Shown here: piece after piece, positions 52,039 to 62,117 of the stretch
How the letters are laid out: each line of letters begins with the position of its first letter
Numbering within the stretch: the first letter of the stretch is position 1
Source: Candidula unifasciata
Lineage: Eukaryota > Mollusca > Gastropoda > Stylommatophora > Geomitridae
Reading direction: 5' to 3'
DNA: 64,000 nt
NCBI GenBank assembly: GCA_905116865.2
Contig: CAJHNH020000713.1
Location: 165,001-229,000, forward strand
Notes under the pieces: generated by a model
Seen by the model: the letters and a program-made list of their open reading frames with translations, nothing else
What the model was told of the DNA's origin: nothing
Databases searched by the model: none
Translations under genes and position numbers: made by a program

Positions 52039-52370
52039 GGCTATCCTTTGAATAACGGGCACAAAAGATGGCGGCCGCAAAATATCCTTACGAGCCTCAG
52101 TCACGTGTCAATTGCGCACTTCCGGCGACTACAGCCACCGCCACGAGTTCCCCACGCGGTGTGGATTGGGTCTAAACTAGATGGCTAGGACTCACGAGCA
52201 AAGCTGCAGGAGATGCGGAAGCTGCTGCTCGTGAGGGACTCGTGGCGGTGGCGGCAGTGGCCGGAAAACCGCAATTTAAGTCGCCGTAAGTGCGCAACTG
52301 ACACGTGACTGAGGCTCGTTAGGATATTTTGCGGCCGCCATCTTTTGTGCCTGTTATTCGGAGGATTGCC
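52039..52370. mobile_element. Foldback MITE 2 with perfect 8-bp target-site duplication
   Basis: A 332-bp relative of MITE 1. Left end GGCTATCCTTTGAATAACGG, right end (inverted) GGCAATCCTCCGAATAACAG. The arms share cacaaaagatggcggccgc, aaaatatcc, gagcctcagtcacgtgtc and gcgcacttccggcgact. The inner part contains aaactagatggctaggac as in MITE 1 and a small nested palindrome ctcacgagcaaagctgc...gcagctgctcgtgag near 52190-52235. The duplication GAATTACC is perfect (52031-52038 and 52371-52378). It is non-coding. Confidence 0.9.
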
Positions 52371-52379
52371 GAATTACCT

Positions 52380-53210
52380 TTCATGTGTGAAATCCTAGGC
52401 ATTGAAAGGCTACTGGTAACGATTCTGACAGGCAGAAATATATTTAACTCACAATTAAGCGTCCGTGAATCGCACAGTAAACTCACGTTACTTAGAAAAT
52501 ACAGTAACAAACACATTCTGGGTGATTGCCAAAGTAGCCGTAATCCAAAAGCAGACACCGTTGAAGCTTTATGAAGTTTTTAGCTTTCACAAAGACGAAG
52601 CTACTGTATGAAGCTCCCTTACACGCAGCTATTTCTTCCAGAAAAAGAAAGGCTGACAAATATTTAGTATCCATTTTAGAAAGGCTGGTTCCTTATCAAA
52701 CTATCGATCCTTCCATTCCCAAGAATATCCCACAGACTAGTATGTTGCTACGCACCACTATAGCATATAACTAAGAATCGTTTCAGTATGCTGATATTTT
52801 GTAACGATGTCTGACTTCTCCGTGTTCGAGTATTGTTAAAAAGTCACAGACAGCTAACACGCCCATGACCTACTTACCATTTCCGGTCATCTCTTTACGA
52901 CCTGTTGTCCACTGGAGCGATGTTCATAGCTCTGGTGTTACAGTGACCTAACCTTGTTCATGTGACATCATAAAGCAATCCTCTTAAATTTGCATTTTTT
53001 AGATTTAACTGCCATAAACACACCAGTCGAAACGATATATTCATTGTTTTTCGTTTAAACCACGATTACCTTAAATAAATGTATGAATATTTTTAACAAT
53101 ATTAACAGACGTAGAGTCCTAAAAAATCATATTGTCACTGAAATTTTCTTTTTGTGTACTCTAATGCTTCGTCTTCACCGTCATTATTGTCATTATCGTT
53201 TGTTTCTATT
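52380..53210. other. Unassigned
   Basis: Short overlapping frames at 52329-52774 have no recognised domain. No repeat family matched. Confidence 0.3.
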
Positions 53211-53216
53211 GTTCTT

Positions 53217-53715
53217 CCGTGTATTCTTCTTCGTCGACGCCCTCTTTTTCCTCCTCTTTCTTTTTCTTCTTCTTCTTCTTCCTCCTCTTCTTCTTCTTCT
53301 TCTTCTTCTTCTTCTTCTTCTTCTTCTTCTTCTTCTTCTTCTTCTTCTTCTTCTTCTTCTTCTTCTTCTTCTTCTTCTTCTTCCTCTGGTGCTGTTGCTG
53401 CTACTACTTCTATTACTATACTACTACTTCTGCTTCTGTTACGTATTCTGCTTCTGTGTCTTCTTCTCCCTCCTCTTCTTCTTCTTCATCTTCTTCTGCT
53501 TCTTCTTCTTCTTCTTCTTCTTCTTGCTCTTCTTCGTTTTCCCCCTTCGTCTTCTTTTTCTTCTTTTTCTTCTTCTTCTTTTTTTCTTCTTCTTCTTCTT
53601 CTTCTTCTTCTTCTTCTTCTTCTTCTTCTTCTTCTTCTTCTTCTTCTTCTTCTTCTTCTTCTTCTTCTTCTTCTTCTTCTTCTTCTTCTTCTTCTTCTTC
53701 TTCTTCTTCTTCTTT
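53217..53715 (+). repeat. (TTC)n array
   Basis: Two long pure TTC blocks (53290-53385 and 53588-53712) are joined by a degenerate stretch rich in ttcttctgcttc. The F-, L- and S-rich frames are not genes. Confidence 0.97.
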
Positions 53716-53719
53716 GCGT

Positions 53720-54185
53720 TCCCCTGCTGTAAACTCCGGTGTAAATTGTTCACAATTAGCATCAATATCGTGCTTTAATTGTTAACACAATGCATATCAT
53801 CATCGTCATCATAATTAAACATCATTACCTTGCTTTACTTGTTAAAAACGTATGCATCATCACCATCTTCATTACTAGCATCATTATCGTGCTTTACTTG
53901 TTCACAAAATCCGCACCACCACAGTCATCAACGTCAGCATCATTTTCTTGACTTACTTTTTAACGAAATATACTTCAACATAGTCATCACATTTTTTTTT
54001 AATACTTCACTTAATCTTTTACTGCTTCAGGATTCGAGGAAGGTATAATGTTCTTTTTCTGCTATAACCTACTTACATCTGACTGTATTCTCTGTGGCGA
54101 TAATAAATATATTGCCAGCTTGCTAGGCCTGTCGCATCTTCTGCAGAATCCAATTGGCCGTGGCGTTTCGGAATTACATAAATTG
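53720..54185. other. Degenerate local duplications, no gene
   Basis: A loosely repeated unit (catcatta.cttgctttacttgtt..caa..tgcatcatcacc) occurs about four times between 53755 and 53965, an old ~55-70-bp tandem repeat. Confidence 0.5.
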
Positions 54186-54187
54186 CC

Positions 54188-54670
54188 ATCATGGTTACTG
54201 TGGCGGCGCTGACACATGTCGTAATTCTAACAGACTCTGAAAGCGTACTAAGAAAAGGTGAAGACAGGAATGTTTCGAGCAGAGTGGCAAGCTTCACTGG
54301 AAAGATCACGGGTGGTGAGTATACTTTGGATCTTTTCTCCAGGCCATGCCGGCGTAGTGGGTAATGAACAGGCAGACAGATTGGCTGGATCTGCACCACT
54401 GGGTGGTGAATTGATACATGACAAGGCAGATGTGGTCAAGGCCCTTTGGGAACAAGCAATAGAATCAGTAGAGAAAGAAGACTATTATGGCATGGAGAGA
54501 ATGAGGCACCTTAATGAAACCAAAGGGTCTGGCCGGCTCACTACACTCAGAGGAAAGGAAAGATGGACACATAACCAGACTGCTACCGGTTCCATCAGTA
54601 CTGGAACTCTGTGAGGCTGCTAAAGATTAGAACAGAGGGCGCATGTGAATCCCTCGAGTGCTTTGATGCC
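54188..54670 (+). pseudogene. RNase H domain and C-terminus of a LINE
   Basis: The longest copy of this group. It starts with TVAALTHVVILTDSESVLRK (catalytic Asp in TDS), shifts frame near 54255, then continues TGMFRAEWQASLERSR, ILWIFSPGHAGVVGNEQADR (the PGH-(x)-GNE-x-AD block of LINE RNase H, with the last catalytic Asp), GELIHDKADVVKALWEQAIE, EDYYGMERMRHLNETKGSG and QTATGSISTGTL before a stop at 54612. Beyond it the nucleotide sequence still matches the family tail (aacagagggcgcatgtgaa, ctttgatgccaattcttcaa, tcaactcaactcatctc). In active elements RNase H removes the RNA template during cDNA synthesis. This copy is frameshifted and 5'-truncated. Confidence 0.85.
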
Positions 54671-54674
54671 AATT

Positions 54675-55195
54675 CTTCAATCAACTCAACTCATCTCAAC
54701 TGTTTCCCAATGTCACGCCATATTTCGCCCATTCATCATTACCATCATTATCAGGCTTCATTTATTAACTGTCACTGAAAACTGGGTGGTTTGCAACAAC
54801 ACAAATATAAAAATACGCATGGCTATCATCTGCATTAACATCATTAGGAAGCTAACTTGTCCGAAGACTGATGCTGAAATCGTCAGATACTGTCAATCTG
54901 CTGTCCCCGCTAAATAAAACACATTCTGAAAATATGGGAAATGTTTTACTAAATCAAGATATGGCAGTCAGGGCTGCCAAATTTATAACTTTCGTACAAA
55001 TGTTGTATTATTTCACCCTTGCCCAGCAAAACTGTACTTTTGGTACCACTTCCGATGTTTTGATAGTTTTGTAAATTGTGGCATTGTGTTAAATTTATTT
55101 ATTTTTTTTATTTATTTTTGGTTTTGTTTACATAGACTGCACCCAAAATGTATTATTTTGACTTGACTGCTTAAGTGCGTTTTTGTTTGTTTTAA
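54675..55195. other. Unassigned
   Basis: No domain recognised. It lies directly upstream of the hAT transposase remnant and could contain more decayed transposase, but I cannot show it. Confidence 0.3.
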
Positions 55196-55199
55196 AGGC

Positions 55200-55470
55200 C
55201 ATTGGCGCATACAGACAATTGGCGGGTGCTTCTTTTTCATGTCGCATTCCATTTTTATTTACAATTTCTGAAGACAACTGTAGAGATGAAAATCGGTTTC
55301 CATTAGGATCAAAATCTATGCTTAGTGTTTTGGCATTACCCCATTCCTCAGCAGCTGCAGAAAGTTTCTTTCGGTTTAACAAAATTTATATTCAAATAGA
55401 AGCCTTTCTCTGAAGACTTCAATAATAATGCATTGACGAGAACAAAGTCATTGCTGCAGGACATTAACTG
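55200..55470 (+). pseudogene. hAT transposase C-terminal (dimerisation) fragment
   Basis: Reads FPLGSKSMLSVLALPHSSAA, then AESFFRFNKIYIQIEAF and a stop at 55411. The block L-(x)-VL-(x)-LPHSSA-(x)-E-x-x-F-(x)-N-x-I is the hAT C-terminal dimerisation motif; the usual form has ERxFS where this has ESFFR. No zinc finger or catalytic block is present upstream, so it is a short remnant. It may have been related to a source of the hAT-type MITEs, but no terminal repeat links them. Confidence 0.6.
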
Positions 55471-55588
55471 CACCAAATGGAAGTTGCCACCACAGCTTTG
55501 TAACAAACTGAGCGAAAACAAATAGTACAACAAGTATGTAATGGAAGGAGCTTGACAATTCTGATAATATATAAGGTACGCCAGCGTG

Positions 55589-55619
<31 letters not shown>

Positions 55620-55865
55620 ATGCGTGTGTGCATGTGTGTGTGTTTTTAAAGACGTTTTATCGTTTTAATTAAAAATTAAAAACTTGGTACATTTTGATGT
55701 GTTTTTGTTACTTCTGAAAAGAAATGTGTACCATTCCTCAAAATATTTCGGCAGCCCTGATGGCAGTATACCACTTAACCAACGAAAACTACGTCGAGAT
55801 CACGCAGAGAATAACAAATACCAAACAAATATTAACTCACAGGGAAAACATTGTTTCCATTGAAA
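55471..55865. other. Unassigned; (GT)n at 55586-55645
   Basis: Contains a (GT)n microsatellite at 55586-55645. Otherwise no recognised feature. Confidence 0.4.
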
Positions 55866-55869
55866 AGAC

Positions 55870-56037
55870 GGTCATGAAGGCCAGGCAGGGGTCGACCACC
55901 GAGAAGATGGGCGCAGGACATTGAAGATGCATTGGCATTGAAAGCACATGGGGCCGGAGAGCTGGCTGGGGAATTGAATACTTTCAGACGTGCCGTGAAG
56001 AGAGCACCGATCTATACAGGACTTGCTGATTTATAAT
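55870..56037 (+). pseudogene. LINE family G, ORF 3' end
   Basis: Reads GRPPRRWAQDIEDALALK, AHGAGELAGELNTFRRAV and KRAPIYTGLADL before a stop. Blocks GRP-x-x-RW-(x)-DI and the short C-terminus are typical of LINE ORF ends. This is the most intact of the three family G pieces (others at 30700 and 40670). Confidence 0.7.
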
Positions 56038-56039
56038 GA

Positions 56040-56505
56040 AAACATGTCATCGTTATGGATCATCTCCTTTGCAGAACATCGCTCTCACCACAGCCTGCTT
56101 GAGAGAAACTCGGTCGCTCGCTAGCTTCCTGCCTCAAGCGTTTTCCTACGTAAAGTCTCACATATATCCGGTGCTTACCTTCGTGTCGGTCGACTCCTGC
56201 CCCTCGGAAAACCATGCGCTCCGCTACTACTCTTTCCAACCCCCTTGGCATTGGATATGGGCAAACTGTTTTAGTTTCCGAGACTAGATGCTGATTACCA
56301 ACTAATCTCTTTGATGTCCAAATCTTTTAGGATATCAGTATTTCTTGTCTTCTTTGCCAATTGCATTCTCATTATCATTCTTTAGCATTTGAGCCAAAAA
56401 ATATCAGGTGGGGAAAAACGTCAAAGCAGCATTGCTTCCCCTAGTATTGGAAACTATTGACCTTTACCGTATAGCGCATAATTGTTGCTAATTATTCTTT
56501 GTTAT
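56040..56505. other. Unassigned
   Basis: The 83-codon frame at 56036-56287 and its antisense shadow show no recognised domain. A coding exon cannot be excluded but no splice sites were persuasive. Confidence 0.3.
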
Positions 56506-56509
56506 AAAG

Positions 56510-56740
56510 GAGCCGCTACAGCGTTATGGGTACACCTCGCATGTCTAAAGGTCTGAGGTTTAAATCCGGCATCGACGGGGAATACATTTTAACACTGACT
56601 TTGGCACCCAGGTTTAACAGCCCAAAATGCAACTAGGTAGTGTCCCTGGAATTAAAAGCGGCCATCGGATATTGACGAAACGAGACATCCAGTGGCGACT
56701 GGTCTATAAAAATATAGGTCTAGCCCTATATGCCCGATAG
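56510..56740 (+). mobile_element. SINE-A copy, degraded
   Basis: Sense: gagccgctacagcgttatgg, gtctgaggtttaaatcc (B box), ggcacccaggtttaac, aagcggccatcgg and ggtctataaaaatataggtc-tagccctatatgccc. It ends exactly where the next SINE-A begins, so the two are in head-to-tail order. Confidence 0.75.
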
Positions 56741-57012
56741 CCGCCGTTGTCTAGCGGCTAGACGCTCGCCTGCGGTTCGGAAGGTCGTTAGTTCGGATCC
56801 TGACATTTTTTTTTAAAATTACTTTGGCTCCTAGGTCGACCCAGCCGTGAGTGGGTACCAGGTACAATCCTGTGAAGTAAAGGCGGCCGGCGTGATGCTG
56901 ACCAGATCACCCACTAAGTGCGGTTTGGTCTACAAAATATAGGTCTATCCCAAAATAGTCAGTACGCCTTAATGCGTGAAAAAATGATCCTTTTTTTTTA
57001 ACTCTATATCCC
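56741..57012 (+). mobile_element. SINE-A copy, best sense example
   Basis: Head: gccgccgttgtctagcgg, ctagacgctcgcctgcgg (A box region) and ggtcgttagttcggatcc (B box). Body: ttggctcctaggtcgaccc, gtgagtgggtaccagg, gtgaagtaaaggcggccggc, gtgatgctgaccagatcacc. 3' end: ggtctacaaaatataggtc, ccttaatgcgtgaaaaaatg. A tRNA-derived polymerase III promoter is inferred. Confidence 0.88.
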
Positions 57013-57014
57013 AT

Positions 57015-57535
57015 GCGCCTAAAACAGGAAAAGGGTCCTGTATTTTACTCATGATGTCTCTGAACACAGTGACAATAAGCAGACAAGCCGAGGAACATCT
57101 AAGGGCAGCTGAAGTGAGGTTTCTGTGGAAGCTGTGAAGGACTTTCTCGTGGACCGACAGAACATAAATAATTCAGTCCTCCATTGAACACTGGGTAAGG
57201 AGGAACTGTGTGTGTGCCCGCACGCGCGTGCGTGTTTGTGCATGTGTGTGTGTATATGTGTGTGAAATGTTATAATGCACTTCGGAATGCTGGTAACAGA
57301 AGCATCGCCCTGTCACTCAGGCCAAAAGCAACAGCAACAACAAACGAAACATTAGCAAACTCATTAGGTTGGTTGACTTGCGTTGACTTGCGTTGACTTG
57401 GGTTGACTTGCTATCAACAATTAAATTCTTAAGAGCTGGCAGAGACAGACTGGCACACAAACAAAACATTTGAAAATTGTCCCGTTCAAACAGCATCCCT
57501 GAAGGGGGAGCATGAGGTTACAGTTGTGACTAGGT
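57015..57535. other. Unassigned; small tandem repeat
   Basis: ttgacttgcgttgacttgcg repeats at 57373-57410 (10-11-bp unit, four copies) and a GT/CG-rich patch at 57208-57262. No gene. Confidence 0.4.
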
Positions 57536-57539
57536 TATG

Positions 57540-57640
57540 TTAAAAAAGTAAAGTAAATGGCCTTTTTCCACGCCTTTAGGCGTATATGGAATGTATGACT
57601 AGACCTACATTTGTATAGACTAGGTTATGTGCGCCAGATA
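57540..57640 (-). mobile_element. SINE-A 3' fragment
   Basis: aaagtaaagtaaatggcc, ttccacgcctttaggcg and gactagacctacatttg-tatagac match the 3' end of SINE-A, antisense. Confidence 0.55.
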
Positions 57641-57664
57641 AAATAGCTTATCATTGCCAGCTAC

Positions 57665-57830
57665 GAAAACAAAAATGCCCAATAACTGCCTTTATTACCA
57701 CTGTTGCGGTGTAGGCGGTGTCTATCTTTGAGTCTGAGGATTTATGGCCGCATGGCTAGTGCTGTCGCCACAGACTGTGCTGGTGAAATCTTTATTTTTT
57801 TTTTTTTTTTTTTTTTGGCCAGCCACTAAG
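57665..57830 (-). mobile_element. SINE-J copy, partial
   Basis: Antisense to 34800-35045: ctgcctttattaccactgtt, gcggtgtaggcggtgtc, gtctgaggatttatggccgc, atggctagtgctgtcgcc and a T run. The head is degraded. Confidence 0.65.
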
Positions 57831-57834
57831 CAGC

Positions 57835-58615
57835 TCCATACAGACCCATATACTGTCCCGACCGGCGACAAAGTCGTCCACCGACCAGCCAATGGGCGAC
57901 CCGGTCGCCGATTTAGTTGTCAGCTGAGAAACTCCCGGTTATGAAATCTGGTCTCCCTGTTTGAGTTCCGACGTCTCATTAAGTTAGAGGAAAGAACAGC
58001 CCCACTGCCCTCTAATTAGCATGTTGTAAAAGGCTACTATTGTTGGTTTGCTGTAATCCGATGTTTTGAACGGACATGCGCAGATATTCGTTAACAAGGA
58101 CACAACCTGACAAACGCTCTTAGGAGAATCTGTGGTCAATAGATGAACCTTAACGCAAAAAAAAGCACGTTATTGTTCAGGGATTCAACTTGTACCCTTT
58201 CATCTGTAAGCCAGTATGTTGACCACTGAGAGAAAATTAATAACATCACACTGTGGCAATACTAGTAACATTATGAGTAAAGTAAAATCAACTGACGAAG
58301 CATATCAAAAGAAAGTCTGAAACAGTCGAGAAAATTAATCCGCTAGCGCAACAGAAAATAATCCCTTTAAAGGGCCAAAACAATCATTACCAAGCAAAAT
58401 AATACTTGTTCTTTATTCGATTTTTTTTCGTCTGTTCGATCTCTTTCTTCTGCTATTTCCATTGCATTTTCTTACTCGCCTGCTGCTGGTTATTGCAGAT
58501 GCGAATTGTGTTTTTATTGTCTTTCTTTTATGTTCTTCCTTTGTGTCCTAATTCTTCTGTTCTGATTTTTTTACTTCTAGAAATTTGAATAATTTATAAT
58601 TTTTTTTAAATTTTG
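57835..58615. other. Unassigned
   Basis: 57850-57930 includes a small inverted-looking, CG-rich patch (gaccggcgac, cgacccggtcgcc). The rest is AT-rich with no recognised feature. Confidence 0.3.
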
Positions 58616-58619
58616 CTAC

Positions 58620-58828
58620 CAGTCATCCCCTTGCGGGATGCAATTTTTCGTTATTTTGAAGCCCCACCCTGGCTCTTGCCAGAGGCCGCAATTTAGCCCT
58701 ACCATGAATATGGTCTAATGGGTGAACGCGGTTTCCGGGACCTCTCCACGGGTGATCCTCATCCACATTATGGTACTTTGTGTCATCGGGTTTTTATCGC
58801 TTGTGTGATGTCCTAGTGGGGTAAAATG
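58620..58828 (+). mobile_element. Repeat H copy, most complete
   Basis: Sense: ccccttgcgggatgcaattt, ttcgttattttgaagcccc, accctggctcttgccagagg, gaacgcggtttccgggacc, tctccacgggtgatcctcat, ggtactttgtgtcatcggg, ttatcgcttgtgtgatgtcc and tagtggggtaaaa. It ends next to ctactactaataatta, a possible short tail. Confidence 0.8.
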
Positions 58829-58857
58829 TACTACTACTAATAATTAAATTTATTTTT

Positions 58858-58858
<1 letters not shown>

Positions 58859-58940
<82 letters not shown>
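58859..58940 (+). repeat. (GA)n microsatellite
   Basis: About 39 GA units. Confidence 0.97.
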
Positions 58941-58941
<1 letters not shown>

Positions 58942-59159
58942 GATAACAAACATAAAGGCATAAAAACAGAAAAGGATATGGGTTTAAAAAAAACGGACAG
59001 GGAAACATACAAGGGCACATAAACAAACAGATACATACATATGTATACAGACTGCCAAGAAAGGGAGAAAGTTGCTGCTGAAGACATGCGCACACTTTTA
59101 CAGTTTTCAGGTACATATGTTATTTCAAGTTATCTCAGGTTACTGCAGTAAACTGAAAG

Positions 59160-59460
59160 TCAGACAGGAGACAGACAGATGGGTTAACAGAGGAATAGAG
59201 AGATGGATTCGAGAGACGAAGATGAAGCCAAAGAAAAGAACACGGAAAGGCAGAAGAACCTAGATGGACATATGAATGCTGAGATAAAACAGCAAAACAA
59301 ACACAAAATGTATGAGACGTACACAGAAATGACTGAGACAGGGGAATGGAAGAGAGTAAAAGAGAGACAGATACAGAGAGATAGACAGATACAGAGAGAG
59401 GTGAAGAATGACATGACAGACAGAGATAGAAAAATAGACAGAGAAAGCGACACAAAGAGA
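59160..59460 (+). repeat. Purine-rich, GACA/GAGA-biased low-complexity flank
   Basis: Irregular agacagac/agagagac motifs that lead into the GAA tract; they suggest decayed simple repeat. Confidence 0.6.
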
Positions 59461-59850
59461 GAAGAAGAAGAAGAAGCAGAAGAAGAAGAAGAAGAAGAAG
59501 AAGAAGAAGAAGAAGAAGAAGAAGAAGAAGAAGAAGAAGAAGAAGAAGAAGAAGAAGAAGAAGAAGAAGAAGAAGAAGAAGAAGAAGAAGAAGAAGAAGA
59601 AGAAGAAGAAGAAGAAGAAGAAGAAGAAGAAGAAGAAGAAGAAGAAGAAGAAGAAGAAGAAGAAGAAGAAGAAGAAGAAGAAGAAGAAGAAGAAGAAGAA
59701 GAAGAAGAAGAAGAAGAAGAAGAAGAAGAAGAAGAAGAAGAAGAAGAAGAAGAAGAAGAAGAAGAAGAAGAAGAAGAGAACGAAGGATGAGGAGAAGGAG
59801 GAGGAGAAGAGGAAGAAGAAGGAGAAGAGGAAAAAGAGTGAGAGAGACAA
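59460..59850 (+). repeat. (GAA)n array
   Basis: About 105 nearly perfect GAA units (59461-59776) plus a degenerate gga/gaa tail. The E-, F- and S-rich frames are not genes. Confidence 0.98.
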
Positions 59851-59927
59851 TGAGATAAAGAAAGCAGCAAAGAAATGAGAGGGGTGGTGGGAGGAGAAAA
59901 CGAACGAATGAACAAGCGATTTTTTTC

Positions 59928-60150
59928 TTAAAGGTTACACCTATATTTTTTATAGACCAATGGGCACTTGGAGGGTGATGTTGTCAGCATCACACCGGCC
60001 GCCTTTACTTCCCAGGACTGCGCCTGGTACCCACTTAAGACTGGGTCGACCTGGAAGTAAAGGTCATTTTTGCAAAAAAGTCCGTCTCCGTCAGGATGCG
60101 AACCCACGACCTTCCGATCCGCAGTTACTAAAAGTGGTATACTGCGGGCT
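59928..60150 (-). mobile_element. SINE-A copy
   Basis: Antisense: ttttttatagaccaatggg, cacttggagggtgatg, ccggccgcctttacttccc, aggactgcgcctggtaccc, acttaagactgggtcgacc, tggaagtaaaggtc and the head (aggatgcgaacccacgacc, ttccgatccgcag). The very end of the head is lost. Confidence 0.85.
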
Positions 60151-60299
60151 GTAAATACAGAAATGGCTCACTCCATTTGACTGTAACTGAGCCTACAAGG
60201 CATCCACCATCTGTAAATTATAACATATAATGTGTATGTCAACCATTCAATCACACTAGTTGACACTGAAAGAAGGGTTAATAAATATTGACAGCATAG

Positions 60300-61170
60300 T
60301 TAACTGACTGGCACAGTGGTTAGTTAACTCTGACAACGGGGTTTGTTGATTATGACGGAGAGGGTTGTTGCCTCTGATAGAATTTATTGACTGCGACAGA
60401 GTGGTTATCTGACTGTGACAGAATGGTTATCTATCTGTGACAGTGGTTATCTGGCTGTGATATAGTGCTTAGTTGACTGTGACAGAGTGGTTATCTGGCT
60501 GTGACAGAGTGCTTAGTTGACTGTGACAGAGTGGTTATCTGACTGTGACAAAGTGGTTATCTGTCTGTGACAGAGTGGTTATCTGTCTGTGACAGAATGG
60601 TTATCTGACTGACAGAGTGGTTATCTGACTGTGACAGAGTGGTTATCTGACTGTGACAGAGTGGTTATCTGACTGTGACAGAGTGGTTATCTGGCTGTGA
60701 CAGAGTGCTTAGTTGACTGTGACAGAGTGGTTATCTGACTGTGACAGAGTGGTTAGTTGTCAGTAACAGATTGCTCATCTGATTGTGACAGAGTGGTTAG
60801 TTGACAGTAACAGATTGCTTATCTGATTGTGACAGAGTGGTTATCTGACTGTGACAGAGTGGTTATCTGACTGTGACAGAGTGGTTATCTGACTGTGACA
60901 GAGTGGTTATCTGACTGTGACAGAGTGGCTATCTGGCTGTGACGGAGTGCTTAGTTGACTGTGACAGAGTGGTTATCTGACTGTGATGGAGTGGTTAGTT
61001 GACAGTAACAGATTGTTCATCTGATTGTGACAGAGTGATTAGTTGACTATAACAGTTGTTAGTTGACTGTAAAAGAGTTGTTAGTTGACTGTAACAGAGT
61101 TGTCTGTCAGTTGACTGTAATAGAGTTGTTAGTTGACTGTGACAGAGTGATTAGTTTACAGTGACAAAAT
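60300..61170 (+). repeat. 22-bp minisatellite with two subtypes
   Basis: About 38 units of ggttatctgactgtgacagagt, alternating in places with the subtype ttagttgactgtgacagagtg. Blocks that contain both subtypes recur at 60465, 60690 and 60935, showing multi-unit duplication. It is unrelated in sequence to the other 22-bp array at 5755. Confidence 0.95.
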
Positions 61171-61350
61171 GTAGTTCACGATGACAACAACGACTACTGT
61201 AACATCATCAACAAATTCCACTACCTTTGTTAACTGATAATACAATTCCCTATTGTTGTATTTGTAGTCACCACATCTGCCCCTAATACAGTGACAGTGT
61301 AACAGTACACAAACATATTGTATTTCCACATTTTCGCAAATTTATAAAAC

Positions 61351-61382
<32 letters not shown>

Positions 61383-61840
61383 TTATACTACATAGGCACA
61401 TTTCGTTATTTCTAAATCTGCTCAAACTACATATTGTAATACAAAAATACACCTCTTCAATACCAAGCAAACAGATTACAAATACAGACAGACAGAATGG
61501 AAGAGTAAGAGAAAAAAAGAGAGACACTAAAAAGGCAACAGATATTCTCACGCTGGGTCTAATCAACAAAGTCAAATTAGGGAGCAGTAATTAGGTATTT
61601 CCTGCAGCACTATGTCATCTATCTAGTGCTGATTCATTGTGATGAATTCTCGTCTTAATTCACCCCATTTATCTCCCTCATTGATAGGTGACCTCCCCTG
61701 AGACCGGCGCTCGACCGAAGACCATCGACAAATAGTCACTGGAGAAAAATAATGTTTTAAAGCCAACGTTTTTCTGGGAATCTTTAGTTAATTTATTACC
61801 TGGGGGCGAAGGCGACTGAAAGAATTTAAATGAATAATAC
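61171..61840. other. Unassigned; (CA)n at 61352-61382
   Basis: A (CA)n microsatellite lies at 61352-61382. Nothing else is recognised. Confidence 0.4.
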
Positions 61841-61844
61841 AACG

Positions 61845-62080
61845 ATCCCTAGAAGATGCAGTAGCATTGAAGCAAGGCGCTTGCTTGCCAACCCGAGGAT
61901 CTTTGGTTCAAATCAGTACTGGGTGTATCTTTAAACAAATTTACCATGGCTAAAAAGGTCCGACTAACCTAAATTGAGAACCAGGTAAAGTCCTGGGAAG
62001 TAAAGTGTTCGTCACGATGTTAACAACTAAACCTAACGAATGCCGATTGGTATATGTATAATTATGTTTAGCATCAGCCA
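61845..62080 (+). mobile_element. SINE-A copy, degraded
   Basis: Sense: gatgcagtagcattgaagc, gatctttggttcaaatcag (B box), ggtccgactaacc, ccaggtaaagtcctgggaag, taaagtgttcgtcacgatg and gccgattggtatatg. Confidence 0.65.
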
Positions 62081-62117
62081 ATCAGGTAATCACAGTTCCT
62101 TCTTCTTTTCTTCTTCG

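Noticed and set aside
53083..53785. Phe/Leu/Ser-rich open frames of about 190-230 codons
   Set aside because: Translation of the (TTC)n array.
59184..59915. Ser-, Phe- and Glu-rich open frames of about 200-240 codons
   Set aside because: Pure (GAA)n translated in different frames.
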